From NCBI RefSeq assembly GCF_010994755.1, contig NZ_WHSB02000027.1, positions 1 through 34,062 on the forward strand: a DNA stretch of 34,062 bases, read 5' to 3'. The notes under the pieces are model-generated. The model worked only from the letters and a program-made list of their open reading frames with translations, did no database searches and was not told where the DNA came from. This document shows, piece after piece, positions 1 to 8,324 of the stretch; within the stretch, counting starts at the first letter, position 1, and each line of letters begins with the position of its first letter. The position numbers were made by a program, and so were the translations under genes. The stretch is from Shinella lacus (GTDB taxonomy: Bacteria > Pseudomonadota > Alphaproteobacteria > Rhizobiales > Rhizobiaceae).

Positions 1-114
1 GGTCTGCGGTTGTCGTAGCCATGGCGAGTGTCTCCACGTGAACCGAACCGGCGTGAAGAGGCGTAATCTCCTCGACGCCTGACCGAGTGATCGGTCGGCC
101 GGCAGCACGATTGG
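1..114. other. Left edge, no gene seen
   Basis: I see no supported gene in this edge stretch. It contains an interrupted palindrome at 81-96 (GACCGA, four bases, TCGGTC), whose arms resemble the palindrome at 2002-2016. It lies downstream of the minus-strand gene ending at 115 and could be part of its 3' region. No T-rich terminator tail is visible. Confidence 0.3.
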
Positions 115-420
115 TCAATCTTTCCACAACATGCCGGCGAGATATTCCGGAACCTTGACCGGGCGATCGTCGATGAAGATCGGCTTGTCGCACTCGTGCG
201 CAAAGCGGACGAACGACCTGCCGGCGATCGGGTCGAGCGCAAGTGTCCTGATCAATTCCTCTGGAGATCGCGCAATGATGTCATCGAGTGAATCGTAAAG
301 ATTGTTGTATGTTGTTGCGAAGTCGTCGTAAGCGCGAAAGCCCCAGCTCTCGTCGACGGCGTTGCCATGCTTGTCCAGCGTCGTGAACTTCGTGCGCTCG
401 ATGAAGAGCCTGTTAGACAT
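115..420 (-). CDS. Conserved-looking hypothetical protein, 101 aa
   Basis: A 101-residue soluble protein of unknown function. The start at 420 is supported by a GAAGGAAC Shine-Dalgarno about 8 bases upstream on the minus strand. The sequence has balanced composition with no signal peptide, membrane segment or cysteine motif. Its style (short, acidic-aromatic, opening MSNRLFIERTKF) resembles small hypothetical proteins of rhizobial plasmids, but I cannot assign a family. It stands alone, transcribed away from the genes to its right, with a 594-base gap upstream. Confidence 0.65.
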   Translation of the reverse strand: MSNRLFIERTKFTTLDKHGNAVDESWGFRAYDDFATTYNNLYDSLDDIIARSPEELIRTLALDPIAGRSFVRFAHECDKPIFIDDRPVKVPEYLAGMLWKD

Positions 421-1014
421 GTCTTGTTCCTTCCGTTCTGCGCGGCCGGCCGGGTGAGCCGCGGGGATTGCCCGACCTTAAAAGTCGGGAAAATCCCATG
501 GGCAGGGACTGGAGAGGGAACGAGGCGCGGGATGATGCCATATCGGATTGGTGGTACATGCGTATCGATCTCTTGATGAAGCCCAGCTTGTGCGGCGTGT
601 CTTTCTAAAATTGGACGTCGGAAATCGCAGCGCGTCAACGGTGAAAAGCAAAAAACCTGAACGTCGCGGTCGTCGGCCCGATGGCGATGATGTGCGAAAG
701 CGATGGTTTTAACCCGTGGGCCGCGACGTGGCTGGTGGTGATCGCAGGTCTTCGGCTCCATGAGAAATCCGCAAGTGGCGATACTATAAATTGCATTAGG
801 AGATGATTGCATAAAATGCGAAATAAGAAATTTTGCCTCCTTGGATTCATTGAGAAATTTGACCGGCGGTGATGGAAAAACCGCGCTTAATACGCAATTT
901 ATTACGCAAATACAAAGTATTAACAATGTCGGTTGTAACGCTTTGCGAAAATCCATGCCACCATAGTCTTCACGGTCGAGAAAGAGGCCGGATGCAAATG
1001 GAGACAAGGACACT
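421..1014. other. Intergenic region between divergent genes
   Basis: No convincing gene. Open frames here lack start signals and conserved motifs. The right half (about 780-960) is markedly AT-rich compared with its surroundings and probably holds the promoter of the gene at 1015. The left end carries the ribosome-binding site of the minus-strand gene ending at 420. Confidence 0.4.
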
Positions 1015-1593
1015 ATGACGAAACACACGCATAAGGCGGCAGAGCATGCGGCCAAGACGGCCGCCCCGAGCCACCAGGACCGTGATCGCGAACTGCTGGG
1101 GCTACGCGAACGAGGCCGGACGCTCGGGCGGCGCAGCGTGGCTGACGTCTTCGAACTCGGCAACTGCCTGGCGCGCGTCAAATCGATCCTCGCGCGCAGG
1201 GCGTTCGGACCTTGGATCAGGTCGGCCTGCGGCGTCAGTCCAGCCACGGGTCTGAGCTATGTCGCGGTTCATCAGCGCCTTTCCGATTATAGGGGTCGGC
1301 TGGAGCAGGTGTCGGTGACACCCGCGGTTCTCTTTGTGATCGCCTATGCCGACGATCAGGCGATCGAGCGGGTGGTGTCGGCGCTCGAAGCGGGACGGGT
1401 GCTATCGGCTCCCGAAGCCAGGGTCATGACCGGCGTGACCGCGAAGCATAAGGCGGCGATCGACGCTGCTTTGTCTCCCGAGGAAGAGGAGCGGCAAAGG
1501 AAGGCGGAGGAAAAGGTTCTTGCCATGCTCAACCGCGCCTTCGGCGGTCTCGTGAGATCGAGCGCCTCTTCCCCAAGGGGCAAACGTCGTTGA
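1015..1593 (+). CDS. DUF3102-like plasmid protein, 192 aa
   Basis: A 192-residue protein. Residues about 45-85 (GNCLARVKSIL, then FGPWIRSACGVSPATG and a run YVAVHQRL) resemble DUF3102-type proteins, where a 'K-x-x-L ... F-x-x-W ... A' helix pair occurs in plasmid and phage proteins of unknown role. The C-terminal third is charged, with an EEEERQRKAEEK segment predicted to be coiled coil or disordered, and it ends in a basic tail (GKRR) that could contact nucleic acid. AAGGA lies 5-9 bases before the ATG. No operon partner is evident; the next gene starts 518 bases away. The DUF3102 assignment is by eye and tentative. Confidence 0.6.
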   Translation: MTKHTHKAAEHAAKTAAPSHQDRDRELLGLRERGRTLGRRSVADVFELGNCLARVKSILARRAFGPWIRSACGVSPATGLSYVAVHQRLSDYRGRLEQVSVTPAVLFVIAYADDQAIERVVSALEAGRVLSAPEARVMTGVTAKHKAAIDAALSPEEEERQRKAEEKVLAMLNRAFGGLVRSSASSPRGKRR

Positions 1594-2111
1594 CGCGTAC
1601 CGGATCCAATCTGTGCCCACGGTGTTCAGGCTATACAGCAATGCCCAGCTGCGGCGGGGCGATAGCCTGGCCATAACCTGCCGGGCGTTTTGCCGCGTGC
1701 CCCGTTAACCATGCCGGAGCTCTCTTTGTTCCGGATGTGTTCCGATCGCTTGCCGGACATGAATCTCCGGGCTATGTCGACAGTGCCTGCAGAAACTGAA
1801 ACATCCGCAGTCACTTAGCGGCCCCCGCCGGTGGTGGTACACCGAACGAGGGCCTGACCCGCAACCTTGCTACGAAAGGCCTTGGGCTATGTTGACCCAT
1901 ATCCGCTTCGCTTCCCGGGTGGAAGCATCTTCTCGCTCCTCTCCCGCCGAAACCCGCCGTCTTCTGTCGACGTCGCGCGTCTGCGACTAACCGCATCCGG
2001 TGACCGATCATCGGTCCTGCGAAGCCCGCTGCGGAAATCGCTTCCGCATGTGCGGACCTGTGTCCGCCGTTGCGGCCCCGACGGTCCTGATCCTTCGAGA
2101 GGAGAAAAATT
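1594..2111. other. Intergenic region, 518 bases
   Basis: No convincing coding sequence: overlapping short frames on both strands lack ribosome-binding sites and family features. It contains a perfect palindrome at 2002-2016 and, at its right end, a strong GAGAGGAG ribosome-binding site for the gene at 2112. Confidence 0.4.
2002..2016. promoter_or_regulatory. Perfect 15-base palindrome, possible operator
   Basis: GACCGAT-C-ATCGGTC is a perfect inverted repeat about 95 bases before the start of the gene at 2112. No T-tract follows, so it is unlikely to be an intrinsic terminator; a repressor site is possible. A looser version (GACCGA, four bases, TCGGTC) sits at 81-96. Confidence 0.3.
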
Positions 2112-3008
2112 ATGAATTTGAACACCAACATCGACGCAATGGCGCCTGCCTACCCGCATTCCGCCGACCAATCGGTCCTGCTGCCGGCCCTCAAAACCCT
2201 CGTCGACGAGATCGCCTCGGCAAGTCTGTCTCGTGACATGCTCGGCCGCGCGCTGGATACCGGCATGGCGGAGGTGAGCACTGTCCTGCGCGCCGTGCCG
2301 TCGGCCGAAGGCAAATTGCTGGAACGCGGTATCAGCGTTCTTGCGGGCTGCAATCCGGACCTCATCGTTCTGACGCAGAACCTTCGGCTGCCGGTCACCA
2401 AGGCCGCGACAGAACTGGTCGAAATGAACGACCCGGCTCTTTATCGCTCGCTCAGCCTGGATGCGGACAGCGGCGGGCGCAAGACCTATACGCCGGATCT
2501 GCTGGTCCTGAACAGGCGAACCGAGGTCGCCCATCTTATCGACGTCAAGCGCAGCCTCGGTTCCTATGAGCTGTCACGCATTGCGGAACTGAAGCACAGG
2601 ATGCTGGCGGCGGCACTGGTCGTTCCGGACCTGCTCTATAAAGAGCATCGCCGGCTTCGTGCGAAGGAGGTCCGAGTTGTCATTCTCAATGCGCAAAACC
2701 AGCGCGCCGACATCGACGGCGGCGTCTGGCCACTCTCTCATCTCGACCATCTTCTCGAGGTCACCGGCGCGGGCGCGGCGATGGCGCAGCTGCGCGAGCT
2801 CTTCCAGCGCCGGGTCGAGGAGAACTGGTCGGCAGCGCTCTCCAGCCGACGGGATGCCGGCCCTGCAATGAATGCCGGCGGCAGAACCGGGAAAACACCG
2901 CCGCTTCATTGCGATGAAGACGATATCTGCGGATCGGACAGCCCCCGCGTCTCACGGCTTCCTGTGTCGATAGGCTTTGCGCGAGCGCCGCGGGCGGGTG
3001 GGCCGTAG
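2112..3008 (+). CDS. Putative PD-(D/E)XK-type nuclease-like protein, 298 aa
   Basis: A 298-residue protein with no named family that I recognise. Residues 128-146 read as a restriction-endonuclease-like core: Pro128-Asp129 starting a hydrophobic strand (LLVLN), a turn, then a second strand ending Asp144-Val-Lys146. This spacing is typical of PD-(D/E)XK nucleases. A helix follows (ELSRIAELKHRM), then a further strand (VRVVILNAQ, about 187-195). The N-terminal 120 residues are helical; the last about 60 are low-complexity and probably disordered. A strong GAGAGGAG precedes the ATG. The small gene at 3087 and the AAA/M41 pair follow on the same strand, so they may share a transcript. The nuclease reading is inference from motif spacing. 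Confidence 0.6.
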   Translation: MNLNTNIDAMAPAYPHSADQSVLLPALKTLVDEIASASLSRDMLGRALDTGMAEVSTVLRAVPSAEGKLLERGISVLAGCNPDLIVLTQNLRLPVTKAATELVEMNDPALYRSLSLDADSGGRKTYTPDLLVLNRRTEVAHLIDVKRSLGSYELSRIAELKHRMLAAALVVPDLLYKEHRRLRAKEVRVVILNAQNQRADIDGGVWPLSHLDHLLEVTGAGAAMAQLRELFQRRVEENWSAALSSRRDAGPAMNAGGRTGKTPPLHCDEDDICGSDSPRVSRLPVSIGFARAPRAGGP

Positions 3009-3086
3009 CGGCGTCGACCGTTCCTTCTTCCATTGCTGAACTGTTTTGCGCCTCGTCCCCGGACAGGCGATGAGGAGACGTCTGCC

Positions 3087-3431
3087 ATGACGCTATCGAC
3101 TTCCAATGTCATTTCCTTCCCGATCGCGCGAACCCTGCCGGCGATGAAGGCGCCGTCTTTGCACGAGCGGGTACTCGAATTTGCCGCCACCGTTTCCGTC
3201 GGCGAGCATCATGCACTGTCTGACGATCACGCGGTGCACGTCGACGCGGTCGTGCGCGCCTCGATCCGCTTCGCGCGCCGCAAGGGTGTTCGTCTCGATA
3301 GCCTGCCGCCGCAGCTGCGCATGTGGCTGCTTGAGCTCTGCAACCAAGGCGATCCGACCTGCCGCATGGTGCGCGACTGGCTGACGGGAAACCGTCGGTT
3401 GTGTGCGCCTCTGAATGGGGAGAACGCATAA
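3087..3431 (+). CDS. Small hypothetical protein, first gene of the AAA/M41 operon
   Basis: A 114-residue protein opening MTLSTSNVISFPIARTLP. I chose the ATG at 3087 rather than the longer frame from 3033 because GAGGAG lies 8-13 bases upstream. The middle is helical with several Arg/His residues, and the end has CNQGDPTCRMVRDWL with two cysteines. No known domain was recognised. Its TAA overlaps the ATG of the following AAA+ ATPase by one base (TAATG), which indicates translational coupling. It may be an adaptor or accessory of that ATPase, but nothing in the sequence proves it. Confidence 0.65.
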   Translation: MTLSTSNVISFPIARTLPAMKAPSLHERVLEFAATVSVGEHHALSDDHAVHVDAVVRASIRFARRKGVRLDSLPPQLRMWLLELCNQGDPTCRMVRDWLTGNRRLCAPLNGENA

Positions 3432-5428
3432 TGGAAACGCTGACGGATCGCATCACGCGCTATCTCCTGAAACGCCTTCGCCGTCACGCGGTGCTGACGC
3501 TTTACGAACAGGCGGCCGGCACGAGACTGCTGACAGCGGCGTTCATCGGTCGCGGTGCTCAATCCGGCAGGGTCTGGACGGTCACCGAGCACGCGCGGCA
3601 TGTCCTGACGGGCAATCCCCGGCAGGATCGTAAAATCGTCGAGCGCCTGATGCGCGCGAACCGCGCGCTTCAGGACAGCAATACGGAGCCTGGCACCTCC
3701 ACCGCGTCCGGCAATGCGTCCGACGACCCTCTCGCTTTCGACCGCCTGACAGAACCGGCATCGGACGGGCAGCACAAGGCGACGCGCAGGAATGTCCGGG
3801 CCGTCAAAGCGGCCGTTGGGTCGGGCACCGGAGCCGATATCGACTTTCCTTACCTCGCCTCGCTGCTGCGTGAACACCTGCCGCGACCGAGCGCGGTTCA
3901 TGCGGCCGTCGCACTTCTGGTCGCGCGCGCCGTCGGCACCAGTCTGTCCAATACCGGTTCGCTGAGCGAGGTGCTGCGCGCTACGGCGCCATTCGTCTTG
4001 CTGAAAGCGCCTGTAAAGCGCTTTGAGCTGTGCCTCGCAACGATGCTGGAGGATGGGCTGGTCCTGCCGTTCGGGATGGTGCTGGAGGACGTGTTGCGCT
4101 CAAGCCCGCTGTCCGGCCGTTACCCGCATCAGCATGCGGTTCCAGGCAAACGCAGGCTGAAAACGCTGTCGGGGATCGCCGTCGACAGTGAGGATGACAG
4201 CATCGTTCGCCGGCAGTTGCGACATGCCCTCAGCGAGCCTGCGCCAATCGTCCTTGTCGATGAAACCGTCGGCGCCCTGACGCCTGTCGTGACTGAAACC
4301 GCGGATTACGTTCTGGAGTGCACCGGGTTCGACCGGGCGATGATCGCGGAACTGCTGCATGTGTGTGCCGGCACTCCTCCGAAAGAAAGCCTTGTCCTCA
4401 TGGACGACAGAGTCTTCGAGCCGGACGGCCTGACGCTCGACGATATCGCCCTTGCCGTTCGACCCCGGCGAAGCGCACAGGCGACGTTGTCGATCCTGGC
4501 GATGCTTGCCGGGCATTCCGCAAAGCACGAAGAGGGCGACGAGAAGGACGATCAGAACGCCAGCGGTCGAAAGCAGCGATCGGGCAAGCGGCGGGCTGGC
4601 GAGACCAAAAGGTCGCAAGGCGCAGGCGTCGAGGTGATCGAACCGGTGGCCGTGGCTGATGGCGACGCAAGCGTGGACACAACGGCAGAAACTCCGGCGT
4701 CAGAAGATCGCCTGCTGTCGGTCGAGGGGCTCGCCGGCTACGGCCCGGCGCGCGACTGGGCGCTGGATCTCAAAGCCGATCTCTCGCTCTGGCGGAATGG
4801 CGAACTTCGCTGGGACGAAATGAGCACGAAGCTCCTGTTGTCCGGTCCGCCCGGGACCGGCAAGACGACGTTCGCCCGTGCGCTGTGCAACACGTTGCAA
4901 GTTCCACTGCTGGTGACTTCCGTCGCAAACTGGCTGGAACCCGGCTTTCTCGGTGACGTGTTGAAGCGCATGTCCGCGGCGTTTGCCTTTGCCGCGCAGA
5001 ACGCGCCGGCAATCCTGTTCATCGACGAGCTCGACAATATCGGCAAGCGGCAGGCGGCAGGTAGCCGAAGCCACGACGACTACTGGATATCGCTGATCAA
5101 TCGCATGCTGGAACTGCTGGATGGTGCGTCGAAGTCAGAGGGTGTCATCGTCGTCGGGGCAACCAACTTCCCCGAAAAGATCGATCCCGCGTTGCTGCGC
5201 TCGGGGCGGCTGGAAACCCATATCCGCATTCCGATGCCCGATATGAAAACCCTGATCGGCATCCTGGGCCATCATCTGGGGTCTGACCTCGAAGCGGTGC
5301 TCGCGTCCGCGCCGGGGACAACCACAGTGCGGCGTCTTCGTCCACCACCCGCCAGAGACGGCAAACCGCTCCTGAGGCGCAAGCCTTCCTTCAAGCCTCA
5401 AGCCGACAAAGGACCCCGCCATGACTGA
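3431..5428 (+). CDS. FtsH-like AAA+ ATPase, soluble, lid domain truncated
   Basis: A 665-residue AAA+ ATPase. The ATG at 3431 has GGGGAGAA upstream and overlaps the previous stop. Residues 1-410 form a long N-terminal region without membrane segments, followed by a low-complexity Lys/Arg/Glu linker (about 360-410). The ATPase core begins near 440: Walker A GPPGTGKTT at 472-480, Walker B ILFIDELDN with Asp532-Glu533, a sensor region VVGATNFPEKID, and an arginine-finger-type LLRSGRLE. These are FtsH-type features. The helical lid that should follow is missing; its characteristic part (LGRTGADIERLVRD) is encoded at the start of the next gene. FtsH normally has two N-terminal membrane helices; none is seen here, so it probably acts in the cytoplasm. 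With the M41 protein next door it could unfold and degrade proteins as a split protease. Confidence 0.88.
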   Translation: METLTDRITRYLLKRLRRHAVLTLYEQAAGTRLLTAAFIGRGAQSGRVWTVTEHARHVLTGNPRQDRKIVERLMRANRALQDSNTEPGTSTASGNASDDPLAFDRLTEPASDGQHKATRRNVRAVKAAVGSGTGADIDFPYLASLLREHLPRPSAVHAAVALLVARAVGTSLSNTGSLSEVLRATAPFVLLKAPVKRFELCLATMLEDGLVLPFGMVLEDVLRSSPLSGRYPHQHAVPGKRRLKTLSGIAVDSEDDSIVRRQLRHALSEPAPIVLVDETVGALTPVVTETADYVLECTGFDRAMIAELLHVCAGTPPKESLVLMDDRVFEPDGLTLDDIALAVRPRRSAQATLSILAMLAGHSAKHEEGDEKDDQNASGRKQRSGKRRAGETKRSQGAGVEVIEPVAVADGDASVDTTAETPASEDRLLSVEGLAGYGPARDWALDLKADLSLWRNGELRWDEMSTKLLLSGPPGTGKTTFARALCNTLQVPLLVTSVANWLEPGFLGDVLKRMSAAFAFAAQNAPAILFIDELDNIGKRQAAGSRSHDDYWISLINRMLELLDGASKSEGVIVVGATNFPEKIDPALLRSGRLETHIRIPMPDMKTLIGILGHHLGSDLEAVLASAPGTTTVRRLRPPPARDGKPLLRRKPSFKPQADKGPRHD

Positions 5429-6164
5429 TGCTACCGCTCATTCTTCATCCCTCGACAGTTTGCGTCCGCTTGCGCTGCTGGCGCTGGGCCGGACCGGCGC
5501 CGATATCGAACGGCTGGTTCGGGATGTGCGCCGCAATCTGCGCCGTGAAGGGCGCAAGATGGTCTGGAATGATCTCGAAGCCGCCTTGCGAAACGCAGAG
5601 GCTGTCATGTCTGACGATTTGCGCTGGCGGGTGAGCGTGCACGAGGCGGGCCATGCGCTGGTCTATGCGTTGACCGGCATTGCCGAGGTGCAGCTTGCGA
5701 GCGTCGGGCTGCATGGCCTCGGCATGGTCGCCACCGCGGCATACGATCATCTGCCCGAAACAGAGGCCTGGTTGATGAACAGGATGGCCGCGATCCTCGC
5801 GGGACGGACGGCAGAGGTCCTCGTGATCGGTGAACCGCTTGCGGGAGCCGGCGGGGCCGATGAGAGCGATCTGGCCCGCGCGACAGACATGGCGCTCGCC
5901 GCCGAGACGCGGCTCGGCTTCTCCTGTCATCAACCCCTGCTTTATCGGCCATCAGGCACGGCGCTGAACCAGCTTGGTCTCGACCGGCAGCTTGCCGAGC
6001 CGGTAAATGCACGTCTTCTTGCCGCAGAAGCCATCGCCCGAGCGATCATCAAAGAGCACCGTGAGCTTCATGTCGCGATTGCCGAGAGGCTCAATACGGT
6101 CGGCATCCTGTCGGGCGCCGAACTGCGCGACATGATCGACCACGCCAATGGTGGGGCGACTTGA
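5421..6164 (+). CDS. M41 (FtsH-type) zinc metallopeptidase with AAA lid remnant
   Basis: A 247-residue peptidase. Residues 14-45 (ALGRTGADIERLVRDVRRNL) match the second half of an AAA+ lid domain, so it carries the missing piece of the preceding ATPase. The M41 zinc site is HEAGH at 74-78. The downstream acidic ligand region (GGADESDLARATDMAL, about 150-165) matches the FtsH TG..NDL..AT.. block, so the catalytic residues look intact. The start overlaps the end of the ATPase by eight bases (ATGACTGA), with AAAGGA upstream. Both proteins together are about the size of one ATPase-protease chain. They probably form a two-subunit ATP-dependent protease; substrates are unknown. Confidence 0.85.
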   Translation: MTDATAHSSSLDSLRPLALLALGRTGADIERLVRDVRRNLRREGRKMVWNDLEAALRNAEAVMSDDLRWRVSVHEAGHALVYALTGIAEVQLASVGLHGLGMVATAAYDHLPETEAWLMNRMAAILAGRTAEVLVIGEPLAGAGGADESDLARATDMALAAETRLGFSCHQPLLYRPSGTALNQLGLDRQLAEPVNARLLAAEAIARAIIKEHRELHVAIAERLNTVGILSGAELRDMIDHANGGAT

Positions 6165-6471
6165 AAAACCTTCCCCGCAGCGTGGATACGTGTCCAGACA
6201 CAGTGTCGTGCAATGCCCGTACGTCTAACTGCATCTTTAAGATGTGGAGGCGCTGTGGTTTGCATTGCAGACACATTAAGACGCATCATCTCAATTTACC
6301 CTCGCGCGATTCCTGACAAAGAACCCGCGTTGCGGGACTGCGAAACCGCGATTCCGTTGCAAACGGCGTTTGCAGGAAACGGCGTTTGCGGGCGAGGGGG
6401 CGGTCTTGCAAACCGCGTTTGTCGCTTGCATCGCGGTCAGCCACGCTTTGGCTTCCAACAGGAGGCGACAG
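6165..6471. other. Intergenic region with tandem palindromes
   Basis: About 300 bases between the M41 gene and the small gene at 6472. It contains the three tandem palindromes listed separately and no convincing gene. An open frame through the repeats (from 6370) is in phase with the gene at 6472, but it lacks a ribosome-binding site and encodes the repeats. Confidence 0.45.
6359..6422. promoter_or_regulatory. Three tandem palindromic operator-like sites
   Basis: Three copies of a 15-base inverted repeat: GCAAACGGCGTTTGC at 6359-6373, GGAAACGGCGTTTGC at 6375-6389 and GCAAACCGCGTTTGT at 6408-6422. Centres are 16 and 33 bases apart, a near multiple that would put bound dimers at regular spacing. 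The block lies 50-113 bases before the small gene at 6472, the usual place for a repressor or activator array. A partial copy (AACGTCGTTTGC) occurs near 6920. The CAAACG/CGTTTG arms are like those of LacI-type operators, but the binding protein is not known. Confidence 0.5.
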
Positions 6472-6813
6472 ATGGCCAGGAAATCAAAGAAGCAGAGAAA
6501 TGCCGAGCAGCGCGTCCGGCAGCAGAAGGTCAGGGAGACCGCTCGTGAGTGCCGGCGGCCGAGCAGGGACGATATCGCTCGTACGTTGCTCTGGCAGATG
6601 ATCGTGACCGCCGAGGGCAGACGCAATCGCACCGCGTTCCTTGATCGCCTCTGCGACGAGATCGTCGCGCAACTCGTGCTCCAGGGCTTCGATCGACGTG
6701 AGAGCGAGGTCGTGTTCGATGCACTGGCCGACAAGTACACCAGCGCGTTGCCGCCCTTCCGCATCAAGCGCCATCTCGATAGAGGCCCTTCTGCCGCCGA
6801 GGGGCAGGGATGA
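6472..6813 (+). CDS. Small basic hypothetical protein, 113 aa
   Basis: A 113-residue protein beginning MARKSKKQRNAEQRVRQQK. The ATG at 6472 is chosen because AGGAGG precedes it by about 6 bases; the longer frame from 6370 only adds translated repeat DNA. The N-terminal about 35 residues are strongly basic and helical, as in nucleic-acid-binding tails. The rest (IARTLLWQMIVTAEGRRNRTAFLDRL and onwards) is helical, with no recognised domain. It stands behind the palindrome array and is followed by about 390 non-coding bases. Confidence 0.6.
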   Translation: MARKSKKQRNAEQRVRQQKVRETARECRRPSRDDIARTLLWQMIVTAEGRRNRTAFLDRLCDEIVAQLVLQGFDRRESEVVFDALADKYTSALPPFRIKRHLDRGPSAAEGQG

Positions 6814-7205
6814 TGTTGCCCGCTGACCGTCACGGAAGCGAAGCACAACGCTCATCTTGTCCGCGTTAACGCAAACGATGTTCCAAATAGTCTGTCTGTT
6901 CTCCCCATTACTTCCCAAAACGTCGTTTGCAAGGTTGGGGAGCTGGGATAGATGCGGGGTTGCGCCTCATGCACCGACCGGGACGTTCGTCTGACGGTCA
7001 GGAGCACTCTATTGCCTGAACGGCTCGGCCAGTTGTACGCTTCGGCAATGGGCGAAAATGATGCCGAATGGGTAGGAGAGGTCAGGTGTCGCCTCTCTAT
7101 CTGATTGATAGTGCAAGATTATCGGACATTATAATATGAAGACTGGTTGTGCGGTTTAACAGAATTTGCTAGCTAAAACCGCGCATCTAGCTTACACTGC
7201 GGCGC
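6814..7205. other. Intergenic region, 392 bases
   Basis: No coding sequence supported. The last 150 bases before 7206 are AT-rich (around 7110-7190) and probably held the promoter of the DUF1403 gene. A partial copy of the palindrome seen at 6359-6422 occurs near 6920. Confidence 0.35.
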
Positions 7206-7782
7206 ATGGATGCGCTCGCGCCCTTCGCCCCGACACCCCCCCCCCCCCCCCGCATGGTCGCCCCGCCTGCCAGGCTGGGCGCTGCGCCGTAGTCGCGACA
7301 TCAACGAAACCGAAACCGACGCCGCCTTCGCCGCTGGTATCGCTCTGAAATCACTGAACGATCTGACCCGCGTCGACCCAGCATGGCTCGGCTGCTGGCG
7401 CGATCGCCTTGCCCTCAAATCGGCTAATGTCGCCGCCAGAATGCTTGGTCGCAATCAAGAAGGGACTGCCATCCGTGACGCGGTTTTGCTGACGGCACCG
7501 GGCGACGACCCTGGACCGGCCGGAAAGCTGTTTTCGGCCACAAGAATGCTGGCGCGCCGATCGGGGATCACCACACCCTTCGTTAGGGAAGTCGCCCAAC
7601 TGCTGGGGATGACGTGGACCGACAGCCTTGCCTCGATCCCCGACATGGTCTGATTCTGCAAATCAGTCCGGGCGAGCAGCACCTTTCGCGGTGGCGGACC
7701 TGATAACGGCGATCTCTGCCGTTCGCCCGGACGCCGAGGTGATTGCGCTCGGCCTCGCCGAGGCCGTGTTGGCGGACAAGCC
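7206..7782 (+). pseudogene. DUF1403 family gene, frameshifted and 3'-truncated
   Basis: The reading starts at ATG 7206 (MDALAPFAPTPPPPP), the usual opening of DUF1403 proteins of rhizobial plasmids. It then enters a run of 16 C (7236-7251), after which the homologous sequence continues one frame later (RDINETETDAAFAAGIALKS through LLTAPGDDPGPAGKLF). A second +1 shift near 7651 is needed to go from IPDMV to DSANQSGRAAPFAVADLI. Homology stops near 7782 (AEAVLADK), where the DNA joins directly to the 3' part of an scpB gene. DUF1403 function is unknown; it is commonly beside scpB on such plasmids. With two shifts and a lost C-terminus it cannot make the normal protein. Confidence 0.75.
7236..7251. 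repeat. Run of 16 consecutive C
   Basis: A mononucleotide tract of 16 C inside the proline-rich start of the DUF1403 gene. It is at the exact point where the frame is lost by +1. Such tracts slip during replication and are also prone to sequencing error, so the true length may differ or vary among cells. Confidence 0.9.
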
Positions 7783-8324
7783 GCGAGATTTTGGCGCGGG
7801 TGGTGGGAAAAGGCTGCAGCATCGATCTGCTGATCGATGACCTTGTCGAGGAACTGCGAAATCGGCGCTACGAACTGGTATCGGTCGCCGGCGGCTGGCA
7901 ACACCGAAGCCGTTCGGCCTATGCGTCCGCGATCCGCGCGTCGCGGGCGCTGACGCGCGGCGCGGCAACGATGTTGTCGGAGTTCGAGGCGATGGTGCTG
8001 ATGGCGGTAGGATATTTCCAGCCGGTCACCCGCGGAGAACTGTCGAGGATTTTTGGCAAGGAAGTTAGTGGCGACACCATCGGCAATCTGCGCGGCGCGG
8101 GTTTCATCGGTTCCGGGCCGCGTAGTCCGACGCCAGGGGCGCCATACACCTACGTGACCCCCCCACTTCCTCTCTGCTTTCGGCATAGAGACGCTGCGTG
8201 TCTGCCAAATATGGAGGCGCTCGAGGATGCGGGTCTGCTCAGCCGACACGCAGTTCAAAACGAAATCGCCGCCTCGGAAGGCGGCGAGAACGAGAGGGAC
8301 GACGAGTCGTCGTTTATTGAGTGA
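7783..8324 (+). pseudogene. scpB: scpB-like segregation/condensation gene, 5'-truncated
   Basis: The frame from about 7783 reads as the plasmid-type ScpB family: REILARVVGKGCSIDLLIDD, RRYELVSVAGGW, then EFEAMVLMAVGYFQPVTRGE and FGKEVSGDTIGNLRGAGFIG. These are the tandem winged-helix repeats of the kleisin-interacting SMC partner. The first about 50 residues are absent, replaced by the DUF1403 fragment. A +1 shift in a seven-C run near 8159-8164 and a compensating -1 near 8198 garble the stretch that should read HFLSAFGIETLR, before homology resumes at LPNMEALEDAGLLSR. Intact ScpB bridges SMC heads in chromosome or plasmid segregation. This copy is probably non-functional. Confidence 0.78.

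Noticed and set aside
252..1247. Long minus-strand open frame of 331 codons
   Set aside because: It overlaps the supported gene at 115-420 and the plus-strand gene at 1015, has low-complexity Arg/Ser content and no family features; an antisense artefact of GC-rich DNA.
3401..3430. Upstream extension of the AAA ATPase start
   Set aside because: The ATG at 3431 has GGGGAGAA and overlaps the previous stop; the extension overlaps the upstream gene without a ribosome-binding site.
5376..5428. Simple sequencing frameshift as the explanation of the split ATPase/protease
   Set aside because: Not excluded, but the ATGACTGA overlap and AAAGGA make an independent start for the second gene equally good, so both were annotated as separate genes.
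6370..6471. N-terminal extension of the small gene at 6472
   Set aside because: It only translates the palindromic repeats, and AGGAGG is directly before 6472.
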